Numbered from the stretch's first letter, positions 33,388 to 42,098 are shown. The stretch: 49,389 nucleotides of DNA from Acidobacteriota bacterium (GCA_020199995.1 JAIVJM010000015.1:1-49389), one strand, 5' to 3'. The notes: generated from the letters alone by a model not told the origin. Made by a program: numbers and translations.

Positions 33388-35190
33388 ATGGCAATGTCAC
33401 GTGGACGCAAAGTAGCTTTAATCATCGGCGGCATCCTTTTGGCGCTCGTCGTGCTGGTGGTCGGCGTCGTCGCCCTGCTCGTCATGTCGTTCAGGGACGA
33501 GCCGGACATTCGGGACAAGAGCGTGCTGGTTCTGAAGGTCGAAGGCGCGCTGCCCGACTATACGAACGCCGACCCCGTGGCCGCGCGCTTCTTCGGCGGC
33601 GACACGAACTCGCTCTCGAACCTGCTCGCGCAGCTCCGCAAGGCGAAGGCCGACAAGCGCATCGGCGCGGTGCTCCTCGACGTCGGCTTCCTCGGCGCGG
33701 GGTGGGCCAAGGCCGACGAGATTCGCGACGCGGTCGCCGACTTCCGCGCCTCCGGCAAGCCCATCTACGCCTACATGGAGCTGGGCTCGGACAAGGAGTA
33801 TTACGTCGCGACCGCCGCCGAGCGCGTCTACATGGCGCCCATCGGCGACCTCTTCATCAACGGGCTCGCCGCCGAGGCGATGTTCTTCCGCGGCTCGTTC
33901 GACAAGCTCGGCATCGAGTGGGACTCGTACCAGATCGGCAAGTACAAGAGCGCGCCCGAGCACTTCACGCGCAAAGACATGTCGGAGGGCGAGCGCGAGA
34001 ACCTCAACTCGCTCCTCGACGAGATTTTCAACCGCTATGTCCAGCGGGTCGCCGAGGCGCGCGGCAAGTCAATCGAAGACGTGCGCGCGCTTATTGACAA
34101 CGCGCCGCACAACGCGCACGAGGCGCTCGCCGCCGGGATGATTGACGGCGCAGAGTACCGTGAGGACATCGAGAAGGAACTCAAGAAGCGGCTCGGCTAC
34201 AAGGACGACGAGAAGCTGCGCAAGGTCTCGGCGGGCGAGTATCGCCGCGTCACGCCCGAGTCGCTCGGACTCAATCAGGGCGAGCGCATCGCGGTCATCT
34301 TCGCCGCCGGTCCCATCGGTCAGGGCTCATCGAGCGACGGCTCGTTCGGCGGCGAGCAGAGCATCGGCTCAGACACCGTCGTCAAGGCCATCAACGACGC
34401 GCGAGACGATAAAGGCGTCAAGGCCATCGTGCTCCGCGTGGACAGCCCCGGCGGCTCGATCTACCCCTCGGACTTCATCTGGAAGGCGGTCGAGGAGGCG
34501 AAGCAGAAAAAGCCCGTCGTCGTCTCGATGAGTGATGTCGCGGCCTCTGGCGGCTACTACATCTCGATGGGCGCGAGCAAGATTGTCGCCGAGCCTCTGA
34601 CGCTCACCGGCTCGATCGGCATCTACGCCTACAAGCCGGTGATGACGGGCTTCTACGACTGGATCGGCGTGACCAGCGAGTACGTCCTGCGCGGCAAGAA
34701 CGCGGGCCTCTTCCGCGAGACCGCGAAGTTTACGCCCGACGAACGCGCCCGCTTCGAGGCGATGCTCAAGCACTCCTACTTCGACGAGTTTTTGAAGAAG
34801 GCGGGCGCGGGCCGCAAGCGCGACCCCGAGTACATCCATTCGGTCGGCGAAGGGCACGTGTGGACGGGCGCGCAGGCCAAAGAGCGCGGGCTGATTGACG
34901 AGTTCGGCGGCCTCGAACGCGCCGTCGAAGTCGCCAAAGAGCTGGCTGGCATTCCCGCCGACAAGGGCGTCCGGCGCGTCGTCTACCCCGCGCCGCGCAA
35001 CTTCTTCCAGCAGATGTTCGGCGGCGGCGATGAAGGCAACGCGAGCGTCAAGGCGCGCCAGCAGCAGGAGGCCTTCATCAACGCCGCGCCCAAGGAGACG
35101 CGCCGCGCCCTGCGCTACGCCGCGATGTTCGAGCGCATGAAGGCGGGCGAGGCGCTCTTGATCCTGCCGTTCGATTTGAAAATAGATTAA
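33388..35190 (+). CDS. sppA: Signal peptide peptidase SppA, long (67K-type) form
   Basis: Membrane-bound serine protease that degrades cleaved signal peptides at the periplasmic face. One N-terminal membrane span (about 9-34) is followed by two tandem SppA/ClpP-like domains. The catalytic dyad is Lys187 (IGKYKSAPEHF) and Ser387 (SDVAASGGYY). Their spacing of 200 residues is the same as in E. coli SppA (209 and 409), which supports the assignment. DSPGGSIYPSD and LTGSIGI are further family motifs. At 600 aa it is full length. A second ATG two codons later is an equally possible start. It is followed by a nested REP-like palindrome. Confidence 0.95.
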   Translation: MAMSRGRKVALIIGGILLALVVLVVGVVALLVMSFRDEPDIRDKSVLVLKVEGALPDYTNADPVAARFFGGDTNSLSNLLAQLRKAKADKRIGAVLLDVGFLGAGWAKADEIRDAVADFRASGKPIYAYMELGSDKEYYVATAAERVYMAPIGDLFINGLAAEAMFFRGSFDKLGIEWDSYQIGKYKSAPEHFTRKDMSEGERENLNSLLDEIFNRYVQRVAEARGKSIEDVRALIDNAPHNAHEALAAGMIDGAEYREDIEKELKKRLGYKDDEKLRKVSAGEYRRVTPESLGLNQGERIAVIFAAGPIGQGSSSDGSFGGEQSIGSDTVVKAINDARDDKGVKAIVLRVDSPGGSIYPSDFIWKAVEEAKQKKPVVVSMSDVAASGGYYISMGASKIVAEPLTLTGSIGIYAYKPVMTGFYDWIGVTSEYVLRGKNAGLFRETAKFTPDERARFEAMLKHSYFDEFLKKAGAGRKRDPEYIHSVGEGHVWTGAQAKERGLIDEFGGLERAVEVAKELAGIPADKGVRRVVYPAPRNFFQQMFGGGDEGNASVKARQQQEAFINAAPKETRRALRYAAMFERMKAGEALLILPFDLKID

Positions 35191-35205
35191 AGCCGAAAGC
35201 AGTAA

Positions 35206-35422
35206 AAAGCGCCCTCAGGCGCGGAAGAATTTAGCCCACGGCGCGCGCCGTGGGAACGAGCACCAACAAAACATAGAAAGCCCCGGAGGGGCGAAAGATA
35301 TTCAAGCTCGAGCACCAACGCCGCTTGGATTTCTTTCGCCCCTCCGGGGCTTAATTTTCTACTGCGCCTGTGACCCACGGCGCGCGCCGTGGGCTAAATT
35401 CTTCCGCGCCTGACGGCGCTTT
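35206..35422. repeat. Nested REP-like palindrome, about 217 bp
   Basis: Outer arms aaagcgccctcaggcgcgg and complement (ccgcgcctgacggcgcttt) enclose aagaatttagcccacggcgc...gccgtgggctaaattctt and an inner gccccggaggggcgaaag...ctttcgcccctccggggc. Same plan as 7858-8061. It fills most of the sppA-serS spacer. Confidence 0.88.
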
Positions 35423-35449
35423 CATGTCGGGATAACTTTCATCCTTGAC

Positions 35450-35492
35450 GCCTTACTGCTCACTGCTCACCGCTTACTGCTCACTGCTTCCT
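35450..35492 (-). repeat. Single-arm AGCAGTG heptad run at the serS stop
   Basis: cttactgctcactgctcacc, gcttactgctcactgcttcc on the + strand. Read on the minus strand it provides the last codons (RKQ) and TGA of serS. Confidence 0.85.
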
Positions 35493-36776
35493 ACCTTCTA
35501 TCTTCTCCAAGCCCCCCATGTACGGGCGCAGCGCTTCGGGGATCAGGACCGTGCCGTCGGGCTGCTGGTAGTTTTCGAGAATCGCGAGCCATGTCCGACC
35601 GACGGCGAGCCCCGAGCCGTTGATCGTGTGGACGTACTCGGGCTTCGCACCGCCGCCGCGCCGGAAGCGTATCTGCGCGCGCCGCGCCTGAAACGACTCG
35701 AAGTTGGTGCACGAAGAGATTTCGCGGAAAGTGTTCTGCGAGGGCAGCCACACCTCGATGTCGTAAGTCTTCGCCCCGCCGAAGCCCATGTCGCCGGTCG
35801 AGAGCGTGACGACGCGGTAGTGCAGACCCAGACGTTGGAGAATCGTCTCGGCGTCGCGCGTCAGGGCGTCCAGCTCTTCGTAAGAGCTTTCGGGAAGCGC
35901 GAGCTTCACCAGTTCCACCTTGTCGAACTGGTGCTGGCGGATGACGCCGCGCGTGTCGCGACCGTAGGAGCCCGCCTCGGAGCGGAAGCAGGGCGTGTAG
36001 GAGACGAAACGCATCGGCAAATCCGAGGCCTCGAGAATCTCTCCGCGGTGGATGTTGGTGACGGGCACTTCCGCCGTCGGGATGAGATAGAGGCCGCGCT
36101 CGTCCGTGAGCTTGAAGAGGTCTTCCTCGAACTTCGGCAGTTGCCCCGTGCCGAAGAGCGAGTCGCGGTTGACGATGAAGGGCGGCAGCGTCTCTTCGTA
36201 GCCGTGCTCGCTGGTATGTATGTCGAGCATCAAGTTGATGAGCGCGCGCTCCAGACGCGCGCCCGCGCCCTTGAGGATGGCGAAGCGCGCGCTCGCGATC
36301 TTCGCCGCGCGTTCGAGGTCGAGGATGCCGAGCCGCGTGCCGAGGTCTACGTGATCCTGCGGCTCGAAGTCGAACCGCGGAGCCTCACCTACGCGGCGCG
36401 CCTCCACGTTGGCCGCCTCGTCCGCGCCCACGGGCACGCTCTCATGCGGGACATTCGGCAGCGTCGAGAGAAGTTCGCGCATGCTCCGCTCGGCCTCGTC
36501 CCTCTCGCGTGTGGCGTCGGCGATCTGCTCTTTTAACCGGGCGACCTGTGTGCGTCGAGCGGCGGCTTCCTCGCTTTGTCCCGACTTCATCAACGCGCCG
36601 ATCTCTTTGCTCGTTTTGTTAAGTTCGGCGTTGTGGGTGTCGGACTGTGAGATGGCACGGCGCCGCTGGCCGTCGAGCGTCACGAATTCGTCGAGCGCGG
36701 AGACGGGAAAGTTACGAGCTTCAAGCGCCGCGCGGACGCGCTCAAGATTCTCGCGGACGTAGTTCAGGTCGAGCAT
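35481..36776 (-). CDS. serS: Seryl-tRNA synthetase
   Basis: Charges tRNA-Ser, including the UGA isoacceptor at 23.8 kb. The 431-aa protein has the N-terminal two-helix tRNA-binding arm (about 30-105, heptad-rich) and the class II catalytic core: [13 protein letters not shown], motif 2 [21 protein letters not shown] (split across the loop) and motif 3 near the C-terminus ([17 protein letters not shown]). The N-terminus [14 protein letters not shown] is canonical. The stop codon lies within AGCAGT heptads. It is followed downstream only by repeats. Confidence 0.97.
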   Translation of the reverse strand: MLDLNYVRENLERVRAALEARNFPVSALDEFVTLDGQRRRAISQSDTHNAELNKTSKEIGALMKSGQSEEAAARRTQVARLKEQIADATRERDEAERSMRELLSTLPNVPHESVPVGADEAANVEARRVGEAPRFDFEPQDHVDLGTRLGILDLERAAKIASARFAILKGAGARLERALINLMLDIHTSEHGYEETLPPFIVNRDSLFGTGQLPKFEEDLFKLTDERGLYLIPTAEVPVTNIHRGEILEASDLPMRFVSYTPCFRSEAGSYGRDTRGVIRQHQFDKVELVKLALPESSYEELDALTRDAETILQRLGLHYRVVTLSTGDMGFGGAKTYDIEVWLPSQNTFREISSCTNFESFQARRAQIRFRRGGGAKPEYVHTINGSGLAVGRTWLAILENYQQPDGTVLIPEALRPYMGGLEKIEGRKQ

Positions 36777-36818
36777 TGGCCGAGAAATTACCTTTACGGA
36801 TGAAGTGTCTTTAAACTC

Positions 36819-37592
36819 TTACGCCGGCTCCGCGGAGCCGCTCACACGGGGCCGCGCGAAGATTCGGTTGGCCTCTTCCAGCGTCTCTTTCGAGCCGACA
36901 TCGTACCAGAGGCCCGGCACTTTCCATGTGTAGAAGGGCGTCCGCCGGTACATCCACTGCACGAGGCGGCCCGGCTGATCCGGGTTGTTCCCCTCCGCGA
37001 TGTACTCGCGGATGTGCGGCAACGCGGACTTCGGATAGTAGTAGAGCGCGATTCCCGTGAGCGTGCTCTTCGGCTCCTTCGGCTTCTCCTCGAAGAAGGT
37101 GATGCGCCCGCCCTCGTCCACCTCGATGGCGTTGTACTTTTTGATCTCTTCGAGGTCGCCGACATCGTAGACGGCCAGCACGGGCGCGCGTCTTTCGCGG
37201 CAGAACTCGCCGAACTCGCCGAGGCTGTCGCTGAAAAGATTGTCGCCGGCCACGACCACGATGTCGTCCTCTACCTGCGCGCGTGTCAGCACGAGGTGCA
37301 GGTCGCCGATGGCCCCGAGCTTATTGGAATCGTCGGTCGAGTGGTCGTTGACGATGGTGAAGCCGACCCCGTCCCGACGGCCGCTGTAGCCGTCCGCCCA
37401 GCGCTGGAAGTGTTCGGCGAATTTCGCGTTGGTGACGACGTAGACATGATCTATCTCGCTGATCGGCGCGAGATTGTCCAGGACGTGCTCGATCATCGGT
37501 TTGCCGGCCACCGCGAGCAGCGGCTTCGGCTGGTTCAGCGTGAGCGGGTAGAGCCGCGTCGCGTAACCCGCCCCCAGAATGATTAGCTTCAT
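36819..37592 (-). CDS. Sugar-1-phosphate nucleotidyltransferase
   Basis: Forms an NDP-sugar from NTP and a sugar 1-phosphate, for envelope or exopolysaccharide synthesis. The ATG at 37592 has a strong AAGGAGGAG just upstream, so the 42-codon upstream extension is rejected. The N-terminal signature GAGYATRLYPLT (7-18) and QPKPLLAVAGKPMI fit the RmlA/GlmU-like superfamily; the G-x-G-T-R motif is modified to GAGYATR. VVVAGDNLF is the metal-binding aspartate strand. At 257 aa there is no acyltransferase tail. The exact sugar cannot be told; dTDP-glucose-type enzymes are closest in pattern. It sits 42 nt after the serS start in the same direction. Confidence 0.88.
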   Translation of the reverse strand: MKLIILGAGYATRLYPLTLNQPKPLLAVAGKPMIEHVLDNLAPISEIDHVYVVTNAKFAEHFQRWADGYSGRRDGVGFTIVNDHSTDDSNKLGAIGDLHLVLTRAQVEDDIVVVAGDNLFSDSLGEFGEFCRERRAPVLAVYDVGDLEEIKKYNAIEVDEGGRITFFEEKPKEPKSTLTGIALYYYPKSALPHIREYIAEGNNPDQPGRLVQWMYRRTPFYTWKVPGLWYDVGSKETLEEANRIFARPRVSGSAEPA

Positions 37593-37798
37593 GCTCCTCC
37601 TTACGCTGCGCAACTCTCGCCGCTTTTTAAGACTCGCCGGGCGACGGCGCGGCGCGGGGCCCGATAGACGACGGCCCGCTTCGTCCTTTAGTTTTTCGTC
37701 GGTTGACCTCTGCCTCATGTTTACATTAAAACTGTCGCGCCGACAAACAGAGCAGTGCCCGAGTGAGCCTTGCTTTCCCGAACGGAGGACGAACAGTT

Positions 37799-38560
37799 TT
37801 GAGTGACGAGTCGAAAACGTTCTCGGGCCGTGCGGCCATCGTGACGGGCGCGACGCGCGGCATCGGTCGCGCCATCGCGCTCGAACTCGCGCGCCGCGGG
37901 GCGTCCGTCGCCTTCAACTACGCGCAGAGCGCGGACGCCGCCGAGACGCTCAAGGGCGAGCTCGAAGCCCTCGGCGCGCGGGCCGTCGCCTCGCAGTGCG
38001 ACGTGGCGAGCACGGATGCCGCCGCCGAGATGGTCAAGCAGACCATGAGCGACTTCGGGCGCATAGATTTCCTCGTCAACAACGCCGGCATCATCCGCGA
38101 CAACCTGATCCTGCGCATGAAGGAGTCGGACTGGGACGCCGTCATCGACACGAATCTCAAGGGCGCCTGGAATTTTTCGCGCGCTGCGCTCAGGCACATG
38201 CTGCGGCAGGAGGGCGGCGGCTCGGTCTTGAACATCGCCTCGATCAGCGGCGTGGTCGGGATGGCGGGGCAGTCGAACTACTCCGCATCGAAGGCCGGGA
38301 TGATCGGCCTCACCAAAGCGCTGGCGAAGGAGGTGGCGAGCCGCAATGTCTCGGTCAATGCGCTCGCGCTCGGGCTCGTCGCCACCGAGATGTCGCAGTC
38401 GCTCGACGAAGGCTACCGGCAGAAACTGCTCGAACAGATTCCCATGAAACGATTCGCCGAACCCTCGGAGGTGGCGCGCATCGCCTGCTTCATGCTCTCC
38501 GACGACGCGCGCTATATCACCGGTCAGGTCATTCAGGCCGATGGCGGGTTGGCGATGTAA
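37799..38560 (+). CDS. fabG: 3-oxoacyl-ACP reductase FabG
   Basis: NADPH-dependent reductase of fatty acid synthesis. The TTG at 37799 is chosen because GGAGG lies about 9 nt upstream and the protein then begins just before the Rossmann fold. Motifs: TGATRGIG (16-23), NNAG (94-97), and catalytic Ser148, Tyr161 and Lys165 (YSASK) with the normal Ser-Tyr spacing of 13. The C-terminal DDARYITGQVIQADGGLAM is characteristic of FabG rather than other short-chain dehydrogenases. The 253-aa length is typical. No acpP, fabD or fabF is adjacent, so this may be an additional copy. Confidence 0.9.
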   Translation: MSDESKTFSGRAAIVTGATRGIGRAIALELARRGASVAFNYAQSADAAETLKGELEALGARAVASQCDVASTDAAAEMVKQTMSDFGRIDFLVNNAGIIRDNLILRMKESDWDAVIDTNLKGAWNFSRAALRHMLRQEGGGSVLNIASISGVVGMAGQSNYSASKAGMIGLTKALAKEVASRNVSVNALALGLVATEMSQSLDEGYRQKLLEQIPMKRFAEPSEVARIACFMLSDDARYITGQVIQADGGLAM

Positions 38561-38565
38561 GAAAG

Positions 38566-38676
38566 CTTTTAGCTGTGAGCATTTAGCTTTCAGCTCTATT
38601 CATCTTCAAGCAAGCAATCTCGACGAATTTCAAAAAATTAAGCTAACTGCTAAGAGCTAAATGCTCACAGCTAAAA
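38566..38676. repeat. Heptad hairpin (TTTAGCT family)
   Basis: cttttagctgtgagcattta gctttcagct on the left faces agctaactgctaagagctaa atgctcacagctaaaa on the right; units are 7 nt. It begins 5 nt after the fabG stop and ends at the T-rich tail of the terminator of the opposing transcript. Confidence 0.9.
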
Positions 38677-38715
38677 TGAAGGAGCCCCACCGGTCTTGGG
38701 GTAGACCGGCGGGGC
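38672..38715 (-). terminator. Terminator for a minus-strand transcript
   Basis: On the minus strand, gccccgccggtct pairs with agaccggtggggc (38715-38703 with 38696-38684), 13 bp including one G-U, then tccttcatttta. On the plus strand the same position is an A-C mismatch, so the minus-strand RNA is the more stable. Confidence 0.65.
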
Positions 38716-38962
38716 AGAACTTTGGGCAGGCTCGGAGATTCAGGGTGGCGTTGACAATTTGCTGGAGATCGTCACATACGGGCGATCCGGCTATAAGGCG
38801 GTCGTTTTGGGATGGGCGAAAAAAATAGCAAAATAGCTTGTTCAATCTTCGCAGGAGCTTAAAAATCAAGAATTCGCTCGGGCCCGGAAGACTGAATTAA
38901 CCCAACCAGCCGCTCGTTTCAATCATCATGAAGCACCGCTAAATTGTCTGCTTCGTAAGTTG
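38672..38962 (-). ncRNA. Predicted non-coding RNA of about 290 nt
   Basis: The interval lies between a near-perfect sigma70 promoter (38996-38969) and the terminator at 38715-38672, inside a 537-nt spacer with no supported gene. It is lower in GC than its surroundings. I do not recognise 6S, tmRNA, RNase P or SRP RNA. A 10-codon frame (MMIETSGWLG) near the 5' end and a 70-codon TTG frame that runs through the terminator are present but unconvincing. It could instead be an mRNA for a very small peptide. Confidence 0.5.
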
Positions 38963-38968
38963 TAGGAA

Positions 38969-38996
38969 ATTATACGGATTTTTCGTGACCTGTCAA
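38969..38996 (-). promoter_or_regulatory. Near-consensus sigma70 promoter
   Basis: TTGACA (38996-38991) and TATAAT (38974-38969) on the minus strand, both perfect, 16 nt apart. It points away from the acyltransferase gene and into a gene-free stretch. It is the strongest promoter match I see in the window. Confidence 0.8.
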
Positions 38997-39097
38997 GCAC
39001 AAATCGCAAATATTTCTACACAATTTCGTAACAGACTCTAGCCGCAGAAGTAAGTCGCTGAGATTACGCAGGTTACGCCTCTAAGAAAATTCCTCAT

Positions 39098-40093
39098 TCA
39101 GGTCTTTAATATCTCTTCGGGCGGCGTGTCGTGGGTTGCGCTCGTGATCGTGTGATTTTTTACGGGTCGGGCGTAGATGTCCGACTCTCCGGCGGGGCGT
39201 GTCTTCCAGCGTTTGTGAATCCAGAGCCACTGATCCGGGTAGGCGCGGATGTGCCCCTCGATGGCGGCGGTGAAACGCTCGGTGTTGATCTCCACGTCGC
39301 GAGCCGCGTCGCCGGTGCGGACGAGTTCGATGACGGGGCCGCCGTGGAAGACGAAGCGGCGGCGCTTCTCATCCCAGGGTGCGCAGACGGGGATGACCGT
39401 GGCGTCCGTGCGCAGGGCGAGCGTCGCCGCGCCGGCGGTCGTGCAGGCGAGGTGCCCGAAGAAAGGGACGAAGACGCCCTCGCGCTCCTGCGTGTTGAGG
39501 TCGGCGAGGACGCCGAGCGTGCCGCCCTGCCGCAGCAGTCGCATGGCCGTGCGCGCGGCGGCCTTTTTGTCTATTGGCTGATTGCCGAAGCGCGTCCGCA
39601 GGCCCTCGACCAACTCCTCGATACGCGGGTTGTCAATCGGTCGCACGAGGAAGCTGAGCGGCTCGTAGAAGACTGAGTGCGCGAAGCAGAGAATCTCCCA
39701 CGCGCCGAGGTGTGAGGTGAGGAAGATGACGCCGCGCCCGCGCTCGCGCGCGAGGTCGAGCAGTTTGACGTCCTCGCTGTCGTACTCGACGACGGCGCGC
39801 AGGCGCTCGGGCGTCGCGCGTGGGAACTGGCTGACTTCGCCCAACTGCCGGCCCAAACTGACGAAAGAGCCGCGCAGAATTTCCTTCCGCTCCTGCACGC
39901 TCTTTTCGGGGAAGGCCAGTTCGAGATTGCGCAGGCCGGTGCGACGAAGGCCTCCCGCAAGCGCGTAGGCGGCATGGCCGATTCCGCGCCCGACGGCGGT
40001 GGCGAGCGGCCTCGGCAGCATCCCTAAGCCGGAGAGGAACGCGCGCGCCGCCGCGTACTCGATAAAGATTTGCGCTTTTCCTTTTTTACCCAT
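39098..40093 (-). CDS. Lipid A biosynthesis acyltransferase (LpxL/HtrB family)
   Basis: Adds a secondary acyl chain to lipid A at the inner membrane; its presence argues for a lipopolysaccharide outer membrane. The catalytic HxxxxE motif reads HLGAWE, and further family motifs are LRQGGTLGVLADLN, VFVPFFGHLACTTAG and AYPDQWLWIHKRWKTRP near the C-terminus. The 331-aa length is typical. An amphipathic N-terminal segment (FIEYAAARAFLSGLGMLPR) probably anchors it. The start ATG at 40093 gives MGKKGKAQ. Which acyl chain or position is used cannot be told. Confidence 0.93.
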   Translation of the reverse strand: MGKKGKAQIFIEYAAARAFLSGLGMLPRPLATAVGRGIGHAAYALAGGLRRTGLRNLELAFPEKSVQERKEILRGSFVSLGRQLGEVSQFPRATPERLRAVVEYDSEDVKLLDLARERGRGVIFLTSHLGAWEILCFAHSVFYEPLSFLVRPIDNPRIEELVEGLRTRFGNQPIDKKAAARTAMRLLRQGGTLGVLADLNTQEREGVFVPFFGHLACTTAGAATLALRTDATVIPVCAPWDEKRRRFVFHGGPVIELVRTGDAARDVEINTERFTAAIEGHIRAYPDQWLWIHKRWKTRPAGESDIYARPVKNHTITSATHDTPPEEILKT

Positions 40094-40173
40094 AGGCGTT
40101 GAGACGAGGGCGACAGTGTATCGCGCCGCAAACGGTCAGGCAAACCACTGGCCTTGCGTGCCGGGCACATGCT

Positions 40174-40265
40174 ATAAGCAGAGGCTGGAGGCTGGTGGCT
40201 GGAGGCTCGTGAAAGACAAAAACTACTTGCTAGCCTCCAGCCTCTCACCTCCAGCCTTTGCTTAT
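40174..40265. repeat. Heptad hairpin (GAGGCTG family) covering a start codon
   Basis: ataagcagaggctggaggct ggtggctggaggct pairs with agcctccagcctctcacctc cagcctttgcttat. The final at is the beginning of the ATG of the next gene. Confidence 0.9.
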
Positions 40266-40797
40266 GCCTTCGGGAAAGACACATGACGCGATCACGCTGT
40301 TGCTGGCGCCGCCGACGTTCGCGGCGGGGTGGGGCTTGACGGGCGACTGGACGATGGCGACCGCCGCGACATGCGCGATGCTGTTCGGCGGTCTGATGTT
40401 CGGCCCCGACCTCGACATTCAGTCGCGGCAGTACACGCGCTGGGGTGTCTTCCGCTTCCTGTGGTTCCCTTACAAGGTGATGTTCCGCCACCGCTCGCGC
40501 TGGTCGCACGGGATAATTTTCGGGACGCTGATCCGGGTCGTCTACTTCGCCGCCGTGTTGACGCTCGTGGCGTGGGGCGGCGTCTACCTGCGCGCGGTCT
40601 TTCTCTCGGGGGGCACGCCGCCCGGCTGGGGCGACGTGTTACACGCGTGGCGCGTCATCGAAGAGCAGGCCGCTGCCTATGGGGTCGGCGCCGACGTGCT
40701 GCTCGCGGTCTTCGCCGGGCTGTGGTGGGGCGCGGCGACGCACACCCTCACGGACGTAGGCTGGTCGGTTGCACGCAAAGGCTCGGAAATCTTTTAA
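40264..40797 (+). CDS. DUF2227 putative metal-binding membrane protein
   Basis: Role unknown. The 177-aa product (from ATG at 40264) has histidine motifs of the DUF2227 family: SGKTHD at the N-terminus, FGPDLDIQSRQY, HRSRWSHG in the middle and HTLTDVGW near the C-terminus, which together could bind metal. Hydrophobic segments (about 12-45, 80-105, 135-155) suggest two or three membrane spans. The start codon is part of a heptad hairpin and no Shine-Dalgarno is available, so initiation could be poor or structure-dependent. The stop TAA leads directly into another heptad hairpin. Confidence 0.85.
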   Translation: MPSGKTHDAITLLLAPPTFAAGWGLTGDWTMATAATCAMLFGGLMFGPDLDIQSRQYTRWGVFRFLWFPYKVMFRHRSRWSHGIIFGTLIRVVYFAAVLTLVAWGGVYLRAVFLSGGTPPGWGDVLHAWRVIEEQAAAYGVGADVLLAVFAGLWWGAATHTLTDVGWSVARKGSEIF

Positions 40798-40892
40798 AGG
40801 CCGTAGAGGCCGTGAATCGTAAATCGTGAATCGTGACAAGAAAGAATGGGATTTTCTTGTCACGATTCACGATTTACGATTGACGGCCTTTA
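40797..40892. repeat. Heptad hairpin (GAATCGT family) between convergent genes
   Basis: aaaggccgt...gaatcgt aaatcgt gaatcgt gacaaga pairs with tcttgtcacgattcacgatt tacgattgacggccttt. It overlaps the stop codons of both the DUF2227 gene and the HEAT-like gene. It belongs to the same family as 4167-4248. Confidence 0.92.
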
Positions 40893-42098
40893 CTGTGTAC
40901 GTGCGGTCGTGAGGCGGACGGCCTGACGGCGGACGGCGTCGGAGACGTTGCGGTTCTGCGAGATCGTCTTGAGGTCTTTGGTGTAGAGGCGCGTCAGGAT
41001 TTGCATGGCCGTCCCGAGCGGCGTTCGCGGGTTGCGCGCGAGGTTGTGGATGATGGGGTAGGAGCGCGCCCACGCGCGGCTGAGGCCGATGAGGCGCAGC
41101 ACCTCGTCCGAGATGGTGCGCATGGCGGCGATGGCCTCGACCTCCTGATCGGTGATGCGCGGGTTGTGGATGACGGCGGTGGCGACCACCTTGTTGGAGT
41201 CGCGGATGAGGATGGCGCGGGCCTCGCGGTCGCCCTTCATGGCGAGCTTGATGCGGTCTTTGACCTTCATCAGCATGACGCGGCGGATGAGGGCCACGCG
41301 CTTGGGCGCGGCGTCGCCGGCCTCGGCGCTCGCCTCGGAGATGAGTCGTTCGGCGGCGGCGGTGCGCTGCTCGAAGGTCTCCTCGATGAGCTCTTCGAGC
41401 CACTCCGAAGGGAGCCACGAATCGTCTATCTCGTCGTCGGAGACTTCGATGTGCTCGGCGATGAGCCACGCGTCCTCGACCGTGAGTCCGTCTTCGGCCC
41501 CGACCGACTCAGCCGCCTCGACGAACTCCGCCGCCGCGTCGAGCCCGCGCGCGCGCATCTCCTCGGCGATCTGCTGGACGCCACGCTCCTTCTCGAAGAA
41601 CTCGCGCTGCGTCTCACGCGCACGCCGCTCGGCCTCCGGGGTGCGCGCCGTGTTGGAGAGCAGCGCCTCGATGATGGCGGGGGCGCGGATCAGTCGTTGC
41701 TGGTTGATCGAGATGAGTTCGAGCACCGTGCCGTCGGAGGTGACGCGGGCGAGGGCGGCGATGGCCTCGTCGGGTGTGAGCGCGTTTAAGGCGAGCGCCT
41801 CCTGCGTCGCGCGGCCCGAGTCGGGACGTCCGGCGAGGTAGGAGAGGACGGTGGGCGCGGTCTCGCCCGAGGCGGCGACCGCCGAGAGCGCGTCGGGGGG
41901 CTGCTCGTCGAGCGTCGCCACTGCCGCGCGCGAGACCTCCGCGTCCTCGCCCGCGCTGAGGGCCACCAGCACCTCGATCATCTCGTCCTGCGGGAGCGGG
42001 AGCAAGCCCCGAGCGGCCATCATCCGCGCCTGCTGCGGCGCGCGGCCCGACAGGATGGCCTGAACGATGGGGTTTGTGGATTTGGTGTCGGCAGTCAT
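40890..42098 (-). CDS. Conserved HEAT-like repeat protein
   Basis: Function unknown. The ATG at 42098 (MTADTKST) gives 402 aa; an ATG ten codons upstream is the alternative. The protein is all-helical with repeats of about 35-40 residues. The N-terminal part reads like HEAT/DUF2336 units (ALSAGEDAEVSRAAVATLDE). An acidic middle (about 185-245, VEDAWLIAEHIEVSDDEIDD) separates it from a conserved basic C-terminal half (VMLMKVKDRIKLAMKGDRE, NKVVATAVIHNPRITDQE, LARNPRTPLGTAM). No enzyme motif, signal peptide or membrane span is seen. Similar proteins are, to my knowledge, conserved in Acidobacteriota and deltaproteobacterial groups, often near TPR/TonB-like genes as here. Confidence 0.8.
   Translation of the reverse strand: MTADTKSTNPIVQAILSGRAPQQARMMAARGLLPLPQDEMIEVLVALSAGEDAEVSRAAVATLDEQPPDALSAVAASGETAPTVLSYLAGRPDSGRATQEALALNALTPDEAIAALARVTSDGTVLELISINQQRLIRAPAIIEALLSNTARTPEAERRARETQREFFEKERGVQQIAEEMRARGLDAAAEFVEAAESVGAEDGLTVEDAWLIAEHIEVSDDEIDDSWLPSEWLEELIEETFEQRTAAAERLISEASAEAGDAAPKRVALIRRVMLMKVKDRIKLAMKGDREARAILIRDSNKVVATAVIHNPRITDQEVEAIAAMRTISDEVLRLIGLSRAWARSYPIIHNLARNPRTPLGTAMQILTRLYTKDLKTISQNRNVSDAVRRQAVRLTTARTQ

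Noticed and set aside
38684-38715. Terminator of fabG on the plus strand
   Set aside because: On the plus strand the stem has an A-C mismatch and no T-run follows; the minus-strand reading has a G-U pair and a T-rich tail.
38657-38869. 70-codon minus-strand frame (MIFKLLRRLNKLF...)
   Set aside because: It starts with TTG without a Shine-Dalgarno, runs through the terminator stem and ends inside a heptad repeat; the RNA interpretation fits better.
33198-40892. CRISPR array suggested by regularly spaced short repeats
   Set aside because: Units are 7 nt, contiguous, without unique spacers, and form inverted arms; no cas genes are present.
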